This document shows positions 1 through 8,362 of a DNA stretch of 64,000 bases, one piece after another. The stretch spans positions 224,807-288,806 of the forward strand of contig NZ_CAAAIM010000004.1 in assembly GCF_900639985.1 (NCBI RefSeq), in the 5' to 3' direction. The notes beneath the pieces were generated by a model. It saw nothing but the letters and a program-made list of their open reading frames with translations. It was not told the DNA's origin and did not search any database. A program made the position numbers and the translations under genes. Origin of the DNA: Legionella rowbothamii. GTDB taxonomy: Bacteria; Pseudomonadota; Gammaproteobacteria; Legionellales; Legionellaceae. The first letter of the stretch is position 1. The number at the start of each line of letters is the position of its first letter.

Positions 1-396
1 ACGCGCATAAAGCTCATTGTAGGTATGAATATTACCAATTTCTATTTGGTTTCGCTGAATCATAATTGCCAGGCGTGTTGCCTGGGGACCGGCAAAAGAA
101 AAATCTATTTTTGCGGCAATTTGACGTTCAAATAGATCTAAGTGTTCTGCAAGTGTTACTGCCGATTGAATCATGTGCAGCCCATGTATTTTTTTAGGGT
201 TCATGGTGCAGAGGCTGCGGGCAAGAAAGTCGGCTTGTTTTTGATTATCTCCTTCCACACAAACCCGGTCGTAGGGTTTTATCGCGGCTTCCAGTAAGGC
301 AACGATATCTTTTTCTAAAACGATTTTTCCATTTAAAAATGGTTTAATATTGGCAAGCCGCTGCTCGTAATCCTGACGATCTTTATCCCAATCCAT
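1..396 (-). CDS. mdcA: Malonate decarboxylase, alpha subunit (N-terminal 132 residues, cut by the window edge)
   Basis: The first 132 residues are visible; the gene runs off the left edge. The translation (start MDWDKDRQDYEQRL) carries the family's early signatures: GDNQKQADFLA, KKIHGLHMIQS, LAEHLDLFERQIA, IDFSFAGPQA and IEIGNIHTYNEL. In the family this subunit is the acyl-carrier-protein transferase of malonate decarboxylase, moving malonyl onto the prosthetic group of the small ACP subunit and releasing acetate. The start is the ATG at 394-396, with a GAGAT-type ribosome site just upstream. The remaining mdc genes should lie to the left. Family assignment is from recalled motifs. Confidence 0.85.
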   Translation of the reverse strand, partial: MDWDKDRQDYEQRLANIKPFLNGKIVLEKDIVALLEAAIKPYDRVCVEGDNQKQADFLARSLCTMNPKKIHGLHMIQSAVTLAEHLDLFERQIAAKIDFSFAGPQATRLAIMIQRNQIEIGNIHTYNELYAR

Positions 397-498
397 AGTG
401 ATCTCGGCAAATAGTGAATTTGATCCTTAATGAAAATAATGTAGCACAATTATTATTAAGGAGGAGATTTTTTTATAAGAGTACTTTAAGACTAAGTT

Positions 499-533
499 TC
501 TCCTGAAACGGGTACCGTGTCTCATTCAGGAGA
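499..533. terminator. Hairpin between mdcA and the S53 remnant
   Basis: Perfect 9-bp arms TCTCCTGAA / TTCAGGAGA enclose a 17-nt loop. A T-rich TTTTCTT follows on the plus strand. It lies just past the stop of the S53 remnant read leftwards, so it may end that transcript, but there is no clear T-run in that direction. The rest of 397-564 holds the AT-rich upstream region of mdcA. Confidence 0.45.
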
Positions 534-564
534 TTTTCTTCTTGCGTTCCGAGATAATGTGTCA

Positions 565-1224
565 TTAAGAAGCCATGAATGGAACAAAAATGGGTAGATT
601 AGGCGAACCAAGCCCAACGACATCATTCTAATACTGGTTTTCATTCATAGTCAGCGAGGAGTCCCAGTTGAAGGTTACTTGGCGGTGACACCAATAGCTC
701 TGATCAAATAAGGTAAAGGCATAAATAGGCGCATTGGGTGGATTGGGAACGGTACCGTCAATAATTCGGTGAGGCGGAGTTATAAAGTTCAGTCCTTGAT
801 TCTGCAACAATACTTGATCAAAGGTATATAAGTATTGTGCTGATAAACCTATGGTCGCTTTACTTTGTAACATAGGCGCCTGATTGATTAATGTTAAGGT
901 TGCAGAATACAAAGGACAAGCAACACTCGTACCTCCAAAAATACAGCCATTGTCGCAACCATTGGTGTAATATGCGATGATCCCTGTGTGAATATCTGCC
1001 AGCATGGCAATATCAGCAACAGCGCGCATCCCACCATAACTGCCCATAACTCCATAGCCTCCAGCAGTAAATCCTTGGAACGTACTGTTATTCTGCCATG
1101 CGGGGGCGCCATATAGTTGGCTGATACCATCGGTGCTTCCTGCATAAAAACCAGAAGAAGGATAAGCACTTCCCCAACGTCGATTTAGTCTAGTAAAGCG
1201 ATTGTAAAAGCAAGGGTTTTGCAA
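565..1224 (-). pseudogene. Sedolisin-type (S53) serine-carboxyl peptidase, C-terminal remnant with a nonsense codon
   Basis: The reading frame contains GGTSVACPLYSATLTLINQ, matching the GTSxxxP segment around the catalytic serine of S53 (sedolisin/kumamolisin) peptidases, preceded by glycine-rich sequence typical of the domain. After NENQY an in-frame TAG (628-630) interrupts it. Directly beyond, the same frame continues NDVVGLGSPNLPIF, the family's C-terminal W-N-D-V-x-G-x-G-S-P motif, so the TAG most likely replaced the expected Trp codon TGG. The true stop is TAA at 565-567. Upstream of the TTG at 1224 the frame closes within five codons, so the N-terminal catalytic half and prodomain are lost. 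Clearly a dead gene. Confidence 0.75.
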
Positions 1225-1431
1225 TTTTATCGTGGTTCAGGCTCAACGTTTTTTTCAAAGGAGTTAAACATGTAGTGCTAATTCTTGCTGCAAATGCCGT
1301 ACGTGATTGGTATCAAGGCAAAGAGTTAGGTTGGTTAAAAAATAAAGGGTAAATACTAAAAATAATCATTTGCATTAGCTGCGTTGAGGTTGTTACCATG
1401 CGCATTCCCTTTATTAATTGATGGACTATTT

Positions 1432-2124
1432 ATGAGGAATCTTGCTGGAACACTAACCAATGCAACTGGAAGTTTGGTGGATTTTTATAACCTTGGAGGA
1501 TTAGCAATACAAAGGACTAAAAATTCATTGTGGGGTTTATGGACATATTACAGCTGGCGGGAGTTAGCTATTCGCGCCAGTCTTTTAACAGCTACCGTAC
1601 TCTGCGCCGCAGTGGCTGCGAATACTTGTGAGGATGAGCAGTGTTCTTCGCTGTTAAGAGGTACTGGGGGCGCGGCTTTTGGTTTTTTTGTAGGGCATGC
1701 TGTTGCTATGGCGCCTACACTCAAACGACGCCTAAAACTTAAAAATGACGCTTATGAATTTCAGGATCAAACCAGAGAATTACTAGTGGCATTGAAAACA
1801 ACGGATGTTGAAAACACACAGCAGATAGAGGATATTTCTGAACATATTAACCAATTCTGTACCTACCTGAAAAACCTATCTTTGCCTGTTACTAAACGAG
1901 GTGATGGGATCTTGAATTTAGTGAAAATTAAGGGAGCGTCTCGTGCCGCTTATCGGCAACTTAATGAGTTAGTCACTGTATTGGAACACAGTGAGGAGCA
2001 TGAGCGTACGCAGTTGTTAGAGGAGGCCCTGCGTTTTTGGGCACAAGATCATAAGTCCTTATTCAATGAGCTAATCAATAAAAAAGAGGATGCCGCGGTG
2101 ACTTATAGTAGTCCAAAAATGTAA
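1432..2124 (+). CDS. Hypothetical membrane-anchored protein, Legionella-type
   Basis: No family is recognised. The 230 residues start at ATG 1432 (MRNLAGTLTNATG); a TTG further up is possible but has no better ribosome site. Residues about 40-100 are hydrophobic and small-residue rich (RASLLTATVLCAAVAA, then GGAAFGFFVGHAVAMAP), suggesting a hairpin of two membrane segments. The rest is hydrophilic and helical (ELLVALKTTDVENTQQIEDISEHINQ; EHSEEHERTQLLEEALRFW), likely coiled coil. This two-helix anchor plus coiled coil is common among Legionella secretion substrates, but that role is only a guess. A hairpin follows the stop. Confidence 0.55.
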   Translation: MRNLAGTLTNATGSLVDFYNLGGLAIQRTKNSLWGLWTYYSWRELAIRASLLTATVLCAAVAANTCEDEQCSSLLRGTGGAAFGFFVGHAVAMAPTLKRRLKLKNDAYEFQDQTRELLVALKTTDVENTQQIEDISEHINQFCTYLKNLSLPVTKRGDGILNLVKIKGASRAAYRQLNELVTVLEHSEEHERTQLLEEALRFWAQDHKSLFNELINKKEDAAVTYSSPKM

Positions 2125-2135
2125 CAAAAAATGAA

Positions 2136-2163
2136 GCTCGTATTAGACTGTACTAATACGGGC
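2136..2163 (+). terminator. Hairpin after the hypothetical membrane protein
   Basis: GCTCGTATTAG / CTAATACGGGC form an 11-bp stem (one G-T pair) with a 6-nt loop, 11 nt after the stop codon; flanking GAAG/CTTC can extend it. There is no U-tract, so its strength as an intrinsic terminator is uncertain. Confidence 0.5.
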
Positions 2164-2319
2164 TACGACTTCTACGCTAGCTCATCTACCCACAAGCAAG
2201 GTAAACCCTAATAGATTTTCAATAAAAATTGACCCAGTATTCTAGTGCTATTTAATCTTACTTAAATAATGAAAAATAAGTAATAACCTGAGTAAAGATA
2301 AATTTCATCAAGGAATATT

Positions 2320-2532
2320 ATGTCTGAAAAAATAAAAGGGACCGTTAAGTGGTTCAACGAGCGTAAAGGCTTTGGATTTATTCAAAGTGAGGGTAAGGAT
2401 TACTTTGTGCACTTTAGTTCTATTCAAGAAAGTGGTTTTAAAACACTGCGAGAAGGAGAGCTGGTTCTATTTAAATACGGGCATGGGCAAAAGGGACTTT
2501 GCGCTGAAGAAGTTCAAGTTGTTGTTCAGTAA
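2320..2532 (+). CDS. Cold-shock protein, CspA family
   Basis: A single 70-residue cold-shock domain, the usual family length. Seen: [15 protein letters not shown], which includes the RNP1 motif (KGFGFI), then YFVHFSSI, an RNP2 variant where most relatives have DIFVHFS. The family binds single-stranded RNA and DNA as a five-stranded beta barrel and acts as an RNA chaperone in the cytoplasm. It starts at ATG 2320 behind CAAGGAAT and is a monocistronic gene with almost 200 bp of AT-rich upstream sequence, enough for a long 5' leader as in cspA genes, though none is shown. Confidence 0.92.
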   Translation: MSEKIKGTVKWFNERKGFGFIQSEGKDYFVHFSSIQESGFKTLREGELVLFKYGHGQKGLCAEEVQVVVQ

Positions 2533-2578
2533 TATTCATAATTATGGAATAAGGGCCTAAATATACGCACTGTGCGGT

Positions 2579-2611
2579 GAAGTAACCCAGTAACGATTTC
2601 TGGATTACTTC
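2579..2611. terminator. Convergent-gene hairpin after csp
   Basis: GAAGTAACCCAG / CTGGATTACTTC pair over 12 bp with one mismatch and a 9-nt loop. An outer AGGGCC (2552-2557) / GGCCCT (2617-2622) pair could close a larger structure. It lies between two convergent genes and may serve both. Confidence 0.5.
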
Positions 2612-2654
2612 GACATGGCCCTCAGTTAATGTAAGCTACTGGATTCGTGAGTGC

Positions 2655-4148
2655 CTAGGTTAATTCTCGTCCACATCGAATTAAATGCGACACACTTTTT
2701 ACGTCAAAGTGTGTGACGCTACTGGAGCCATCAAAGTATTGATACCACGCCCACGTAGTATCTGAATTGCCTGATCCTCCACTCCATTCTGTAGATGCCC
2801 AGTAGTTACCCGATAGGCAGGATGCACCTAAGGTGCAAGAATTAATGAGCATAGAAAGATTAGTTACCACATTATCTGTTGTTATCGAGCCGCATACTGC
2901 ATAGCTAGGTTCTTTGCCCAATTCACAAATAGCAGGTAGATACCAATTGGTATAACCCTCCGCAGAATACAAAGAACAATATCCTGCTGCATAAGTCTTT
3001 AAGGGAGTTGCATGGGGTGGATTGCTTTCAGGAACCATCGTCATGTATTCGTTGTAGAAAGCTAATATATTTCCTGAGTTACAGGATCCATCCGTTAAGC
3101 CATCACATTGATTAAATGCTGTGGAGGGAAGTGGGGTCAAGCTGGGATAAGTCGTGCTAAACCAGGTTAAAAAATCACTATAACTTGGCACACCAACAGT
3201 TGACGTGGATGCATCGTCTATTCCGGGGATTAAATCATAACTTGAGCTCCATGATAAACCGGGACCATTTAAATCGGTTAAAGAAATTATCTTTCCGCCA
3301 ATTCCACCAACACAGGGTGATGAAGAGCATCCTTGAGTATCATCAATTGAAAACACAAAGCCAGATTGATATATACATCCGTAATTTACCACAGAAATCC
3401 CAATTTTTGTTGGGGTGGTTTGTGTCGCATTTACGGTTAAAAATGCGTTAGACGCACTTCCAATGGTACATGGATTTCCTTGCGCATCAGCACTTACAGT
3501 CGAACCAGGCGTTACCGTAATTGAACATGAATTACCAATAGCTAAAGTACCGCTACAGGTAGTTGTGTAGGTGGTCCCATTGGGCAAATTGCTTGCTTGC
3601 ACGCTGATGTTATGTGCATTCATAAAGGTATTATTTGTAATATAAAACTGCCGCGAGTTCCCTGTAAAGCTGCCTTTCACTGCAAGCCCTAAATTAGATA
3701 CACTGGAGGTCATGCTTGGGGTGCAAACAAAGGCATTCAAATTAAAATAAGTGTTATTGGTGTTACTCCCTTTTACTAGCACCTTCGTTAGAAATGAGAC
3801 TGCGGCATTAGTGTAAAAAGAAATGGTGCAGCTGGCTTTCGGAGCTAAAAGAGTGGGGCAATTATTTGTTGCTAGGATATAGGCAGCATAATTGGGATCA
3901 GTTGCTCTTGCTTGAATATTACGCGCATGAACTAAGGAATTATTGGTAATGGTAATTGAGCCTGGTTGTGCTAAACAGTTATTATTTTGTGTTACTTGAA
4001 TAGTGATGTCTTGTATAGATTTAGCACGAGTAGCAGATTTGGTCTTTTGGGGGGAGTTAATTCTGAGCTCTAAAGAGGCATTTTCTTCCGCATGGGCAGA
4101 GGAAAAAAATAAAAGAGAAATGAATCCGATGAGAACTTTTTTATTCAT
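2655..4148 (-). CDS. Secreted protein with a C-terminal DUF1566 (Lcl-like) domain
   Basis: The start is ATG 4148, with AAGGA 7 nt upstream, giving a signal peptide (MNKKVLIGFISLLFFSSAHA) and a mature protein of about 475 residues. Two Ig-like beta modules with paired cysteines follow (NNNCLAQPGSITITN..., NNCPTLLAPKASCTISF; TCSGTLAIGNSCSITV). From about residue 270 comes a DUF1566-type domain: CVGGIGG, YCSLYSAEGYTNWYLPAICEL, GNYWASTEWS, and the terminal RCGREL. DUF1566 is also the C-terminal domain of the Legionella collagen-like adhesin Lcl. Surface or secreted location is likely; binding partner unknown. Confidence 0.75.
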   Translation of the reverse strand: MNKKVLIGFISLLFFSSAHAEENASLELRINSPQKTKSATRAKSIQDITIQVTQNNNCLAQPGSITITNNSLVHARNIQARATDPNYAAYILATNNCPTLLAPKASCTISFYTNAAVSFLTKVLVKGSNTNNTYFNLNAFVCTPSMTSSVSNLGLAVKGSFTGNSRQFYITNNTFMNAHNISVQASNLPNGTTYTTTCSGTLAIGNSCSITVTPGSTVSADAQGNPCTIGSASNAFLTVNATQTTPTKIGISVVNYGCIYQSGFVFSIDDTQGCSSSPCVGGIGGKIISLTDLNGPGLSWSSSYDLIPGIDDASTSTVGVPSYSDFLTWFSTTYPSLTPLPSTAFNQCDGLTDGSCNSGNILAFYNEYMTMVPESNPPHATPLKTYAAGYCSLYSAEGYTNWYLPAICELGKEPSYAVCGSITTDNVVTNLSMLINSCTLGASCLSGNYWASTEWSGGSGNSDTTWAWYQYFDGSSSVTHFDVKSVSHLIRCGRELT

Positions 4149-4263
4149 TAATTTATCCTTAAATTCAAACAAGTTAGCAGCGAACCAAATTTTGATGCGC
4201 TGTTCATTCTAACTTCTTAAATAAAATAAATAAATTCATCAGGTTAGTGCGTTAATGGCACGG

Positions 4264-5118
4264 TTATTCGTGCCCAGTTAACCAATCTTTAATTAGCTCG
4301 ATCTCATCTTGTTTCATCAAGGACACAGGGTGACCGATACCGGGAATGTTTACGGTTTTTAAGCCGGGTTGTAATTGCTGCATTTGGGCTACGGTATCCT
4401 CCGATAAAACATCAGATAATCCGGCATGAAGTAATAAGACTGGACATTGAACCTTGCTCCATAATGCCCATAGAGGAATATTATTTTGGGTAGCTACAAT
4501 TACATTATCAATTATTTTAGGATCATATGCTAATTGGTAGTGCTTGTTAGGGCTCTCCCATACCCCTGTTATGGCAAGCTGTTGCCATTGTTTCGGGCTT
4601 AATTGCGCAAAGCTCGAATAGGTTTTTTTAAAATATGTTTCTACTTCCTCTAGGGTTTTAAAGGAATGTTTGCTTCCTTCTTTTCCATAATCAATAATTC
4701 GCTGCAGGGCTTTGGTGTCAACTGAGGGACCTATGTCGTTAAGCACGAGTTTTTTAATCGGTGAGTTGTTCATTGCTGCCATGATCATACCGATCATTCC
4801 CCCCATCGAGGTGCCAAGGTAATCAATTTCGGTTACACCCAATTGAGCTAATAAAATAGTGATGTCTGCGATATAAGTTGGTGCAGAATAATCGTTGGCA
4901 TTCGTTACTTTATCGCTTAAACCACGTCCTACCATGTCGGGACAAATAACGCGATAATGAGAGGATAGTGCTTGAGCCAACTCATCAAAATCTCGAGCGT
5001 TACGAAATAGGCCGTGAACACAGAGCAATACCTTGGGATTGTTCGGATTTCCCCATTCATAATAATTCATCTTATGAAATGATTGGCTATCTATCCCCAT
5101 AACCTGATGTTTTTTCAT
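4264..5118 (-). CDS. Alpha/beta hydrolase
   Basis: 284 residues with the full alpha/beta-hydrolase layout. The oxyanion segment is LLCVHGLFRNARDFDEL, the nucleophile elbow is GTSMGG (Ser near residue 105), the acid is probably in LSDVLSED (about 240), and the catalytic His is in GIGHPVSL. VICPDMVGRGLSD is the typical strand-4 loop of esterase/haloperoxidase-like members. Start ATG 5118 has a strong ribosome site (AGGAGGGATAAGTTC). The substrate cannot be told; it is not an obvious lipase, BioH or MhpC. Monocistronic, with no signal peptide, so cytoplasmic. Confidence 0.85.
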   Translation of the reverse strand: MKKHQVMGIDSQSFHKMNYYEWGNPNNPKVLLCVHGLFRNARDFDELAQALSSHYRVICPDMVGRGLSDKVTNANDYSAPTYIADITILLAQLGVTEIDYLGTSMGGMIGMIMAAMNNSPIKKLVLNDIGPSVDTKALQRIIDYGKEGSKHSFKTLEEVETYFKKTYSSFAQLSPKQWQQLAITGVWESPNKHYQLAYDPKIIDNVIVATQNNIPLWALWSKVQCPVLLLHAGLSDVLSEDTVAQMQQLQPGLKTVNIPGIGHPVSLMKQDEIELIKDWLTGHE

Positions 5119-5458
5119 GAACTTATCCCTCCTTGTTTCCTATGTTCTATATTATAGCCCAGTTAACTCATGGTTTTGGTCCTGCTCTGGTGGATGTCGC
5201 TCTTGCTAAATAGAAGTTGCAGCGTGATGTTGTGGTTTGTACTTGACAATTTCTGTGCGTATACCACCGTATTGCTCATTCTAATTTGGTAGTGAATTGC
5301 TGCGAAAATGGCCAATAAATGAGCATATAGGAGAATGTTAAATTGCTTGAAACACCGATGGCAATAGCCCCCCTTGCAACCTTTTATATTGCCATGTCAG
5401 AAATCATACTAACCCAACTCACCAATGGATTAAGCAAATTGCATTTAAAAATCAATTG
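5119..5458. other. 340-bp non-coding interval
   Basis: Nothing convincing is seen. A TTGACA at 5244-5249 looks like a -35 box but has no good -10 at the right distance. Short open frames here lack ribosome sites and family resemblance. Confidence 0.4.
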
Positions 5459-5484
5459 TAGCCTGGTTGATTGCAACCGGGCTA
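5459..5484 (-). terminator. Terminator of the WYL/VOC/GyrI gene group
   Basis: TAGCCTGGTTG / CAACCGGGCTA form an 11-bp stem with a 4-nt loop and one G-T pair. Read on the minus strand it follows the GyrI-like stop by 6 nt and is succeeded by CAATTGATTTTTAAA, fitting an intrinsic terminator. Confidence 0.65.
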
Positions 5485-5490
5485 CGCCTA

Positions 5491-5943
5491 TTACTTCACC
5501 CCAATATAAATAGTCACCTCATCAGAGCCTTTATATGCTTCAAAGTCACTAATAAAGCTACGCTGATACTCAGGGTTGCGTTCAAAATAACTCCAAATAC
5601 GCTTCCAGGTTTCAACCACTGTAGCAGGCATAGGGCCTTTACCTTGAAAAACAAAATAGTCTCCCGTTTCAATAGTAACCGAATTCAATTGAGCCGGTGT
5701 GTCATCGGAGGGAATACCGACAGTAACCGTATAAAGCCCATTGGCATCAGACTCATAGTCTGAATAAACAGCTACAATAGTCGCATTTGCCGCTAAACCC
5801 TTGGAATGAACTTGTTGCCACAGATTAGGTAATTTCGCCGTTTTCTCTCCAAACTCATCGCTATTTTGAGTTCGTGTACTTAAGCCGATTACTTTAAAAC
5901 TATTTACCTGTTTTAGGCTGGGTAATATAGAGGGCATTTGCAT
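5491..5943 (-). CDS. GyrI-like / effector-binding domain protein
   Basis: 150 residues forming a stand-alone effector-binding domain of the AraC/GyrI type. Seen: LPSLKQVNSFKVIGLSTRT at the start, AVYSDYESDANGLYTVTVGI (the SHV-fold strand) and ETGDYFVFQGKGPMPATVVETWKRIWSYF, with the closing acidic VTIYIGVK. Such proteins bind small molecules or drugs, or DNA gyrase in the case of GyrI. The start lies 5 bp after the stop of the VOC gene, so the two are co-transcribed. The pairing with a WYL regulator suggests a small-molecule response module; the ligand is unknown. Confidence 0.8.
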   Translation of the reverse strand: MQMPSILPSLKQVNSFKVIGLSTRTQNSDEFGEKTAKLPNLWQQVHSKGLAANATIVAVYSDYESDANGLYTVTVGIPSDDTPAQLNSVTIETGDYFVFQGKGPMPATVVETWKRIWSYFERNPEYQRSFISDFEAYKGSDEVTIYIGVK

Positions 5944-5948
5944 TACTC

Positions 5949-6332
5949 CTATTTAGTCGGTGGTTTTTCCAAAGACACAATCCGTAGTCGATTTGCATCG
6001 GGATCTTGCGCGAGAAAAGTATAACCATAGGGTACACGAGTCGGTGCATGGATTATATTTATTTCTTTAGTCTGCCAGCGAGTAAAAAACTCATCGACTT
6101 TTTTATGATCGCTCACAGTAAAGGCTAATTCGCCATTACCATTATTTTTATCGGTAGGTGGCTCCACCGTATGTTTCGCCTTCAATGCTAAACTCATTCC
6201 ATTTGAAAATTTAAACTCATGGAATGTTGGTGAATGTTCCTCGGGCATTATCCCAAGTAAATCACGGTAAAAATTGCTGCTTAGAGTAAGCTTTTCAGCA
6301 TACAGTACGATAACACTGGGCTCGAATATCAT
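5949..6332 (-). CDS. VOC (glyoxalase/bleomycin-resistance) family protein
   Basis: 127 residues, the length of one paired beta-alpha-beta-beta-beta VOC unit. It starts MIFEPSVIVLYAEKLTLSSNFYRDLLGI, the family's hallmark opening, and ends YTFLAQDPDANRLRIVSL, the usual metal-ligand strand (here DPDANRLRIV; many relatives read DPDGNRIEL). Start ATG 6332 has AAGGAGAAAAC upstream. The first gene of a two-gene unit, 49 bp downstream of a palindromic operator. Reaction or ligand (resistance binding protein versus isomerase/dioxygenase) cannot be decided. Confidence 0.82.
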   Translation of the reverse strand: MIFEPSVIVLYAEKLTLSSNFYRDLLGIMPEEHSPTFHEFKFSNGMSLALKAKHTVEPPTDKNNGNGELAFTVSDHKKVDEFFTRWQTKEINIIHAPTRVPYGYTFLAQDPDANRLRIVSLEKPPTK

Positions 6333-6380
6333 GTTTTCTCCTTATTAAGTGATATGAACGAACCTAGTTTATTGCTTACT

Positions 6381-6399
6381 ACTGACAGTTCTTGTCAGT
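6381..6399. promoter_or_regulatory. Operator 2 of the WYL regulator (upstream of the VOC gene)
   Basis: ACTGACA-GTTCT-TGTCAGT, a perfect 7-bp inverted repeat with 5-bp spacer, nested in a 15-bp perfect hairpin (6373-6387 / 6393-6407). The same 7-5-7 element recurs upstream of the regulator gene at 7128-7146. Here it sits in the promoter region of the VOC-GyrI pair and just after the regulator's stop, so it could also act as a terminator. Confidence 0.6.
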
Positions 6400-6408
6400 A
6401 GTAAGCAG

Positions 6409-7101
6409 CTACTGCTCAGGAATATTATGAGCTTCACGCCATTTTTTTAATAGTATTTGACGCCGTTTGGGATAGCGTGTTTCTAGCGGTGCTAATGTGA
6501 CAATTCTATCGGTGCGAAAATGGCGAAAACCCGCTCGTAACTCGCACCAGGCAACAATAACATGGACCTCTTCAAAAAAACCAAGAGCAAGTGGCCAGAG
6601 CACACGCTGTGACTCATCACCTTTAATATCAATATAGGTCATGTGTAGTTTATATTCTTTACGAATCGCATGACGAATTAATGCTTCGATTTCGTCATTA
6701 TGCTCTATTGCTGTTTTAGCCGGTCCAATGAGTAAGCCTGAAAATTCAAGTTGGTGTCGCAGATCCTCTGAAAGTACCGCGGAAATTTTAGCCAGAACAT
6801 TGGTTGCCGCAAGTCTTAATTTTTTATCGGCTCTATGGGCTACCCAGCGAGAACCAAGTACTAAGGCTTCTATTTCCTCTTCAGAAAACATAAGTGGCGG
6901 CAGCATAAATCCCGGGCGTAAAACATACCCCATACCCGGTTCACCTTCGATGGAGGCTCCTTGGACTTGTAATGTAGCGATGTCTCGATAAATGGTGCGT
7001 AGACTGACTTCAAGCTCATCAGCTAGTTGTTTTCCAGTAACGGGATAGCGGTATCGCCGGAGTATTTGGATTAGATCAAAAAGTCGTTGGGTTCGAGACA
7101 A
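6409..7101 (-). CDS. YafY-family transcriptional regulator (HTH_11 + WYL)
   Basis: 230 residues. The N-terminal winged helix (residues 1-60) has GKQLADELEVSLRTIYRDIATLQVQGASIEGEPGMGYVL, the characteristic YafY DNA-binding region. A linker follows (LPPLMFSEEEIEALVLGSRWV). From about 140 comes a WYL domain (YKLHMTYIDIKGDESQRVLWPLALGF...VAWCELRAGFRHFRTDRI). WYL domains sense ligands, in some cases nucleic acids. The start is TTG 7101 with an AGAGG site at suitable distance; no ATG fits. Likely autoregulated through the 7128-7146 palindrome and controlling the downstream VOC-GyrI pair. Confidence 0.85.
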   Translation of the reverse strand: MSRTQRLFDLIQILRRYRYPVTGKQLADELEVSLRTIYRDIATLQVQGASIEGEPGMGYVLRPGFMLPPLMFSEEEIEALVLGSRWVAHRADKKLRLAATNVLAKISAVLSEDLRHQLEFSGLLIGPAKTAIEHNDEIEALIRHAIRKEYKLHMTYIDIKGDESQRVLWPLALGFFEEVHVIVAWCELRAGFRHFRTDRIVTLAPLETRYPKRRQILLKKWREAHNIPEQ

Positions 7102-7127
7102 GATAGGAAACCTCTACAGCGTTTAAT

Positions 7128-7146
7128 ACTGACATATTTTGGCAGT
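7128..7146. promoter_or_regulatory. Operator 1 of the WYL regulator (autoregulatory)
   Basis: ACTGACA-TATTT-TGGCAGT matches the 6381-6399 element at both half-sites (one base differs) with the same 5-bp spacer. A wider inverted repeat, TTAATACTG (7123-7131) and CAGTATTAA (7143-7151), encloses it. It lies 27 bp upstream of the regulator's start, where repression would block its promoter. Confidence 0.6.
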
Positions 7147-7281
7147 ATTAACCTAGATTTTCTATAGATTAAAATGTTTTCTATATCCTCATATCTTTCA
7201 ATATGTTGCTGGGTAGTTTATTTATCGCTCAATGAGCTCTAAATATGTTAAAATGACTTTATTTCGTTTTTGGAGGATTTA

Positions 7282-8046
7282 ATGCTGCATTCATTGGGGA
7301 TTCTGTCTATTGATGAGCTGGAATTGGTTTTCCTATTTCCGGAAAAGGATAGTTGGAAAACATCTAATTCTAGCCAAACACCCGCCTGTCTTGCGGCAGA
7401 AACTTTGCTTAATTTTATTCATATGAAGCAGCAAACAGACTATCAGGTTTCTAATTCTTTAGGTTATGAAACGCAAACTCATGATCAGATAAAAGTAATA
7501 GGCCGAGTGAATGTGATTTTAGCCTTAGATCTTTTTTTAACGCAAAGTGCTCATATCTTTTATCTTCAAGATTCTCATAGAGAACACTATATTGGGATGT
7601 TGAATCGTTTTCTTGTAAAAAGTATACAGGAAGATTCTGTGACCGTATCAGAGAGGCAACTTCTTAAACCGATACTCAAGAAAATATTAGACGCAGCATC
7701 TAATGACTTGCAGGCGGAGCCTGCGTTGAGTGAGCGTAATATGACTCTTTTAGTGGACGTGCACGAAGATAATTATTTAACTCATCCTTTTTATCAATTA
7801 TTAGCTCAATGTTTTGCTGCTCAAAAACAACAATTGACGGCTTATGGGCAAAATAATTTCATCCAATGGATGTTGTGGAAAAGAAACACTGATTTTGCTA
7901 CGAAAATATTAGAAAAATATCAGGTAAAAGGATTAATTCCCTCCTGCTTTGTTCTCTCGGAAAAGAAACCCACAGTGGATGGCGAAGCATTGTTAAATGC
8001 AATCAAACCTGAAGCGAGTTCTTCTGCAGCATCCCCTTCAAATTAA
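7282..8046 (+). CDS. Hypothetical cytoplasmic protein
   Basis: Not recognised. 254 residues from ATG 7282, chosen because TTGGAGGATTTA supplies a strong ribosome site immediately before it; a TTG at 7270 overlaps that site and is unlikely. No signal peptide or membrane segment. Mixed alpha-rich composition with few charged repeats; a C-terminal Ser/Ala/Pro-rich tail (EASSSAASPSN) looks disordered. An intrinsic terminator follows, so this is a single-gene unit. Legionella effectors often have such polar, Ser-rich tails with Glu upstream, but the evidence is weak. Confidence 0.55.
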   Translation: MLHSLGILSIDELELVFLFPEKDSWKTSNSSQTPACLAAETLLNFIHMKQQTDYQVSNSLGYETQTHDQIKVIGRVNVILALDLFLTQSAHIFYLQDSHREHYIGMLNRFLVKSIQEDSVTVSERQLLKPILKKILDAASNDLQAEPALSERNMTLLVDVHEDNYLTHPFYQLLAQCFAAQKQQLTAYGQNNFIQWMLWKRNTDFATKILEKYQVKGLIPSCFVLSEKKPTVDGEALLNAIKPEASSSAASPSN

Positions 8047-8052
8047 AGATAC

Positions 8053-8082
8053 AGCCTTGGTTACTTACAGCCAGGCTTTTTT
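8053..8082 (+). terminator. Intrinsic terminator
   Basis: AGCCTTGG / CCAGGCT stem (one bulged T) with an 11-nt loop followed by TTTTTT, 7 nt past the stop of the preceding gene. The remaining bases up to 8362 show no gene and presumably hold the promoter of the next one. Confidence 0.75.
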
Positions 8083-8362
8083 CGCAATGATTTATGCCTG
8101 ATGTAAATTTCAATGTGTTTCGTCTGATCTAAGTGATTAATTAATCCAGAAAATCCCCCAGGTATTAGCCAGCAAGTAGATGTTGCAGGAGGTAGTGATT
8201 AAGAGTAGCGGCTAGAAAAATTATGCTGTATGCGTCAAGACTAGCCTGTAATAAAAGCAGTCTTGATGCAGCAAAGCATATAGCCTCTGTTCTTTATCTT
8301 ATGAGTTGTGCTAAATTTAATTTTATGCACTGATCATTTTGGTCTCAGGATGAGGAGTTATT

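Noticed and set aside
1227..1355. Plus-strand frame ending LAANAVRDWYQGKELGWLKNKG
   Set aside because: No start and no family; possibly another gene end, but too short to call.
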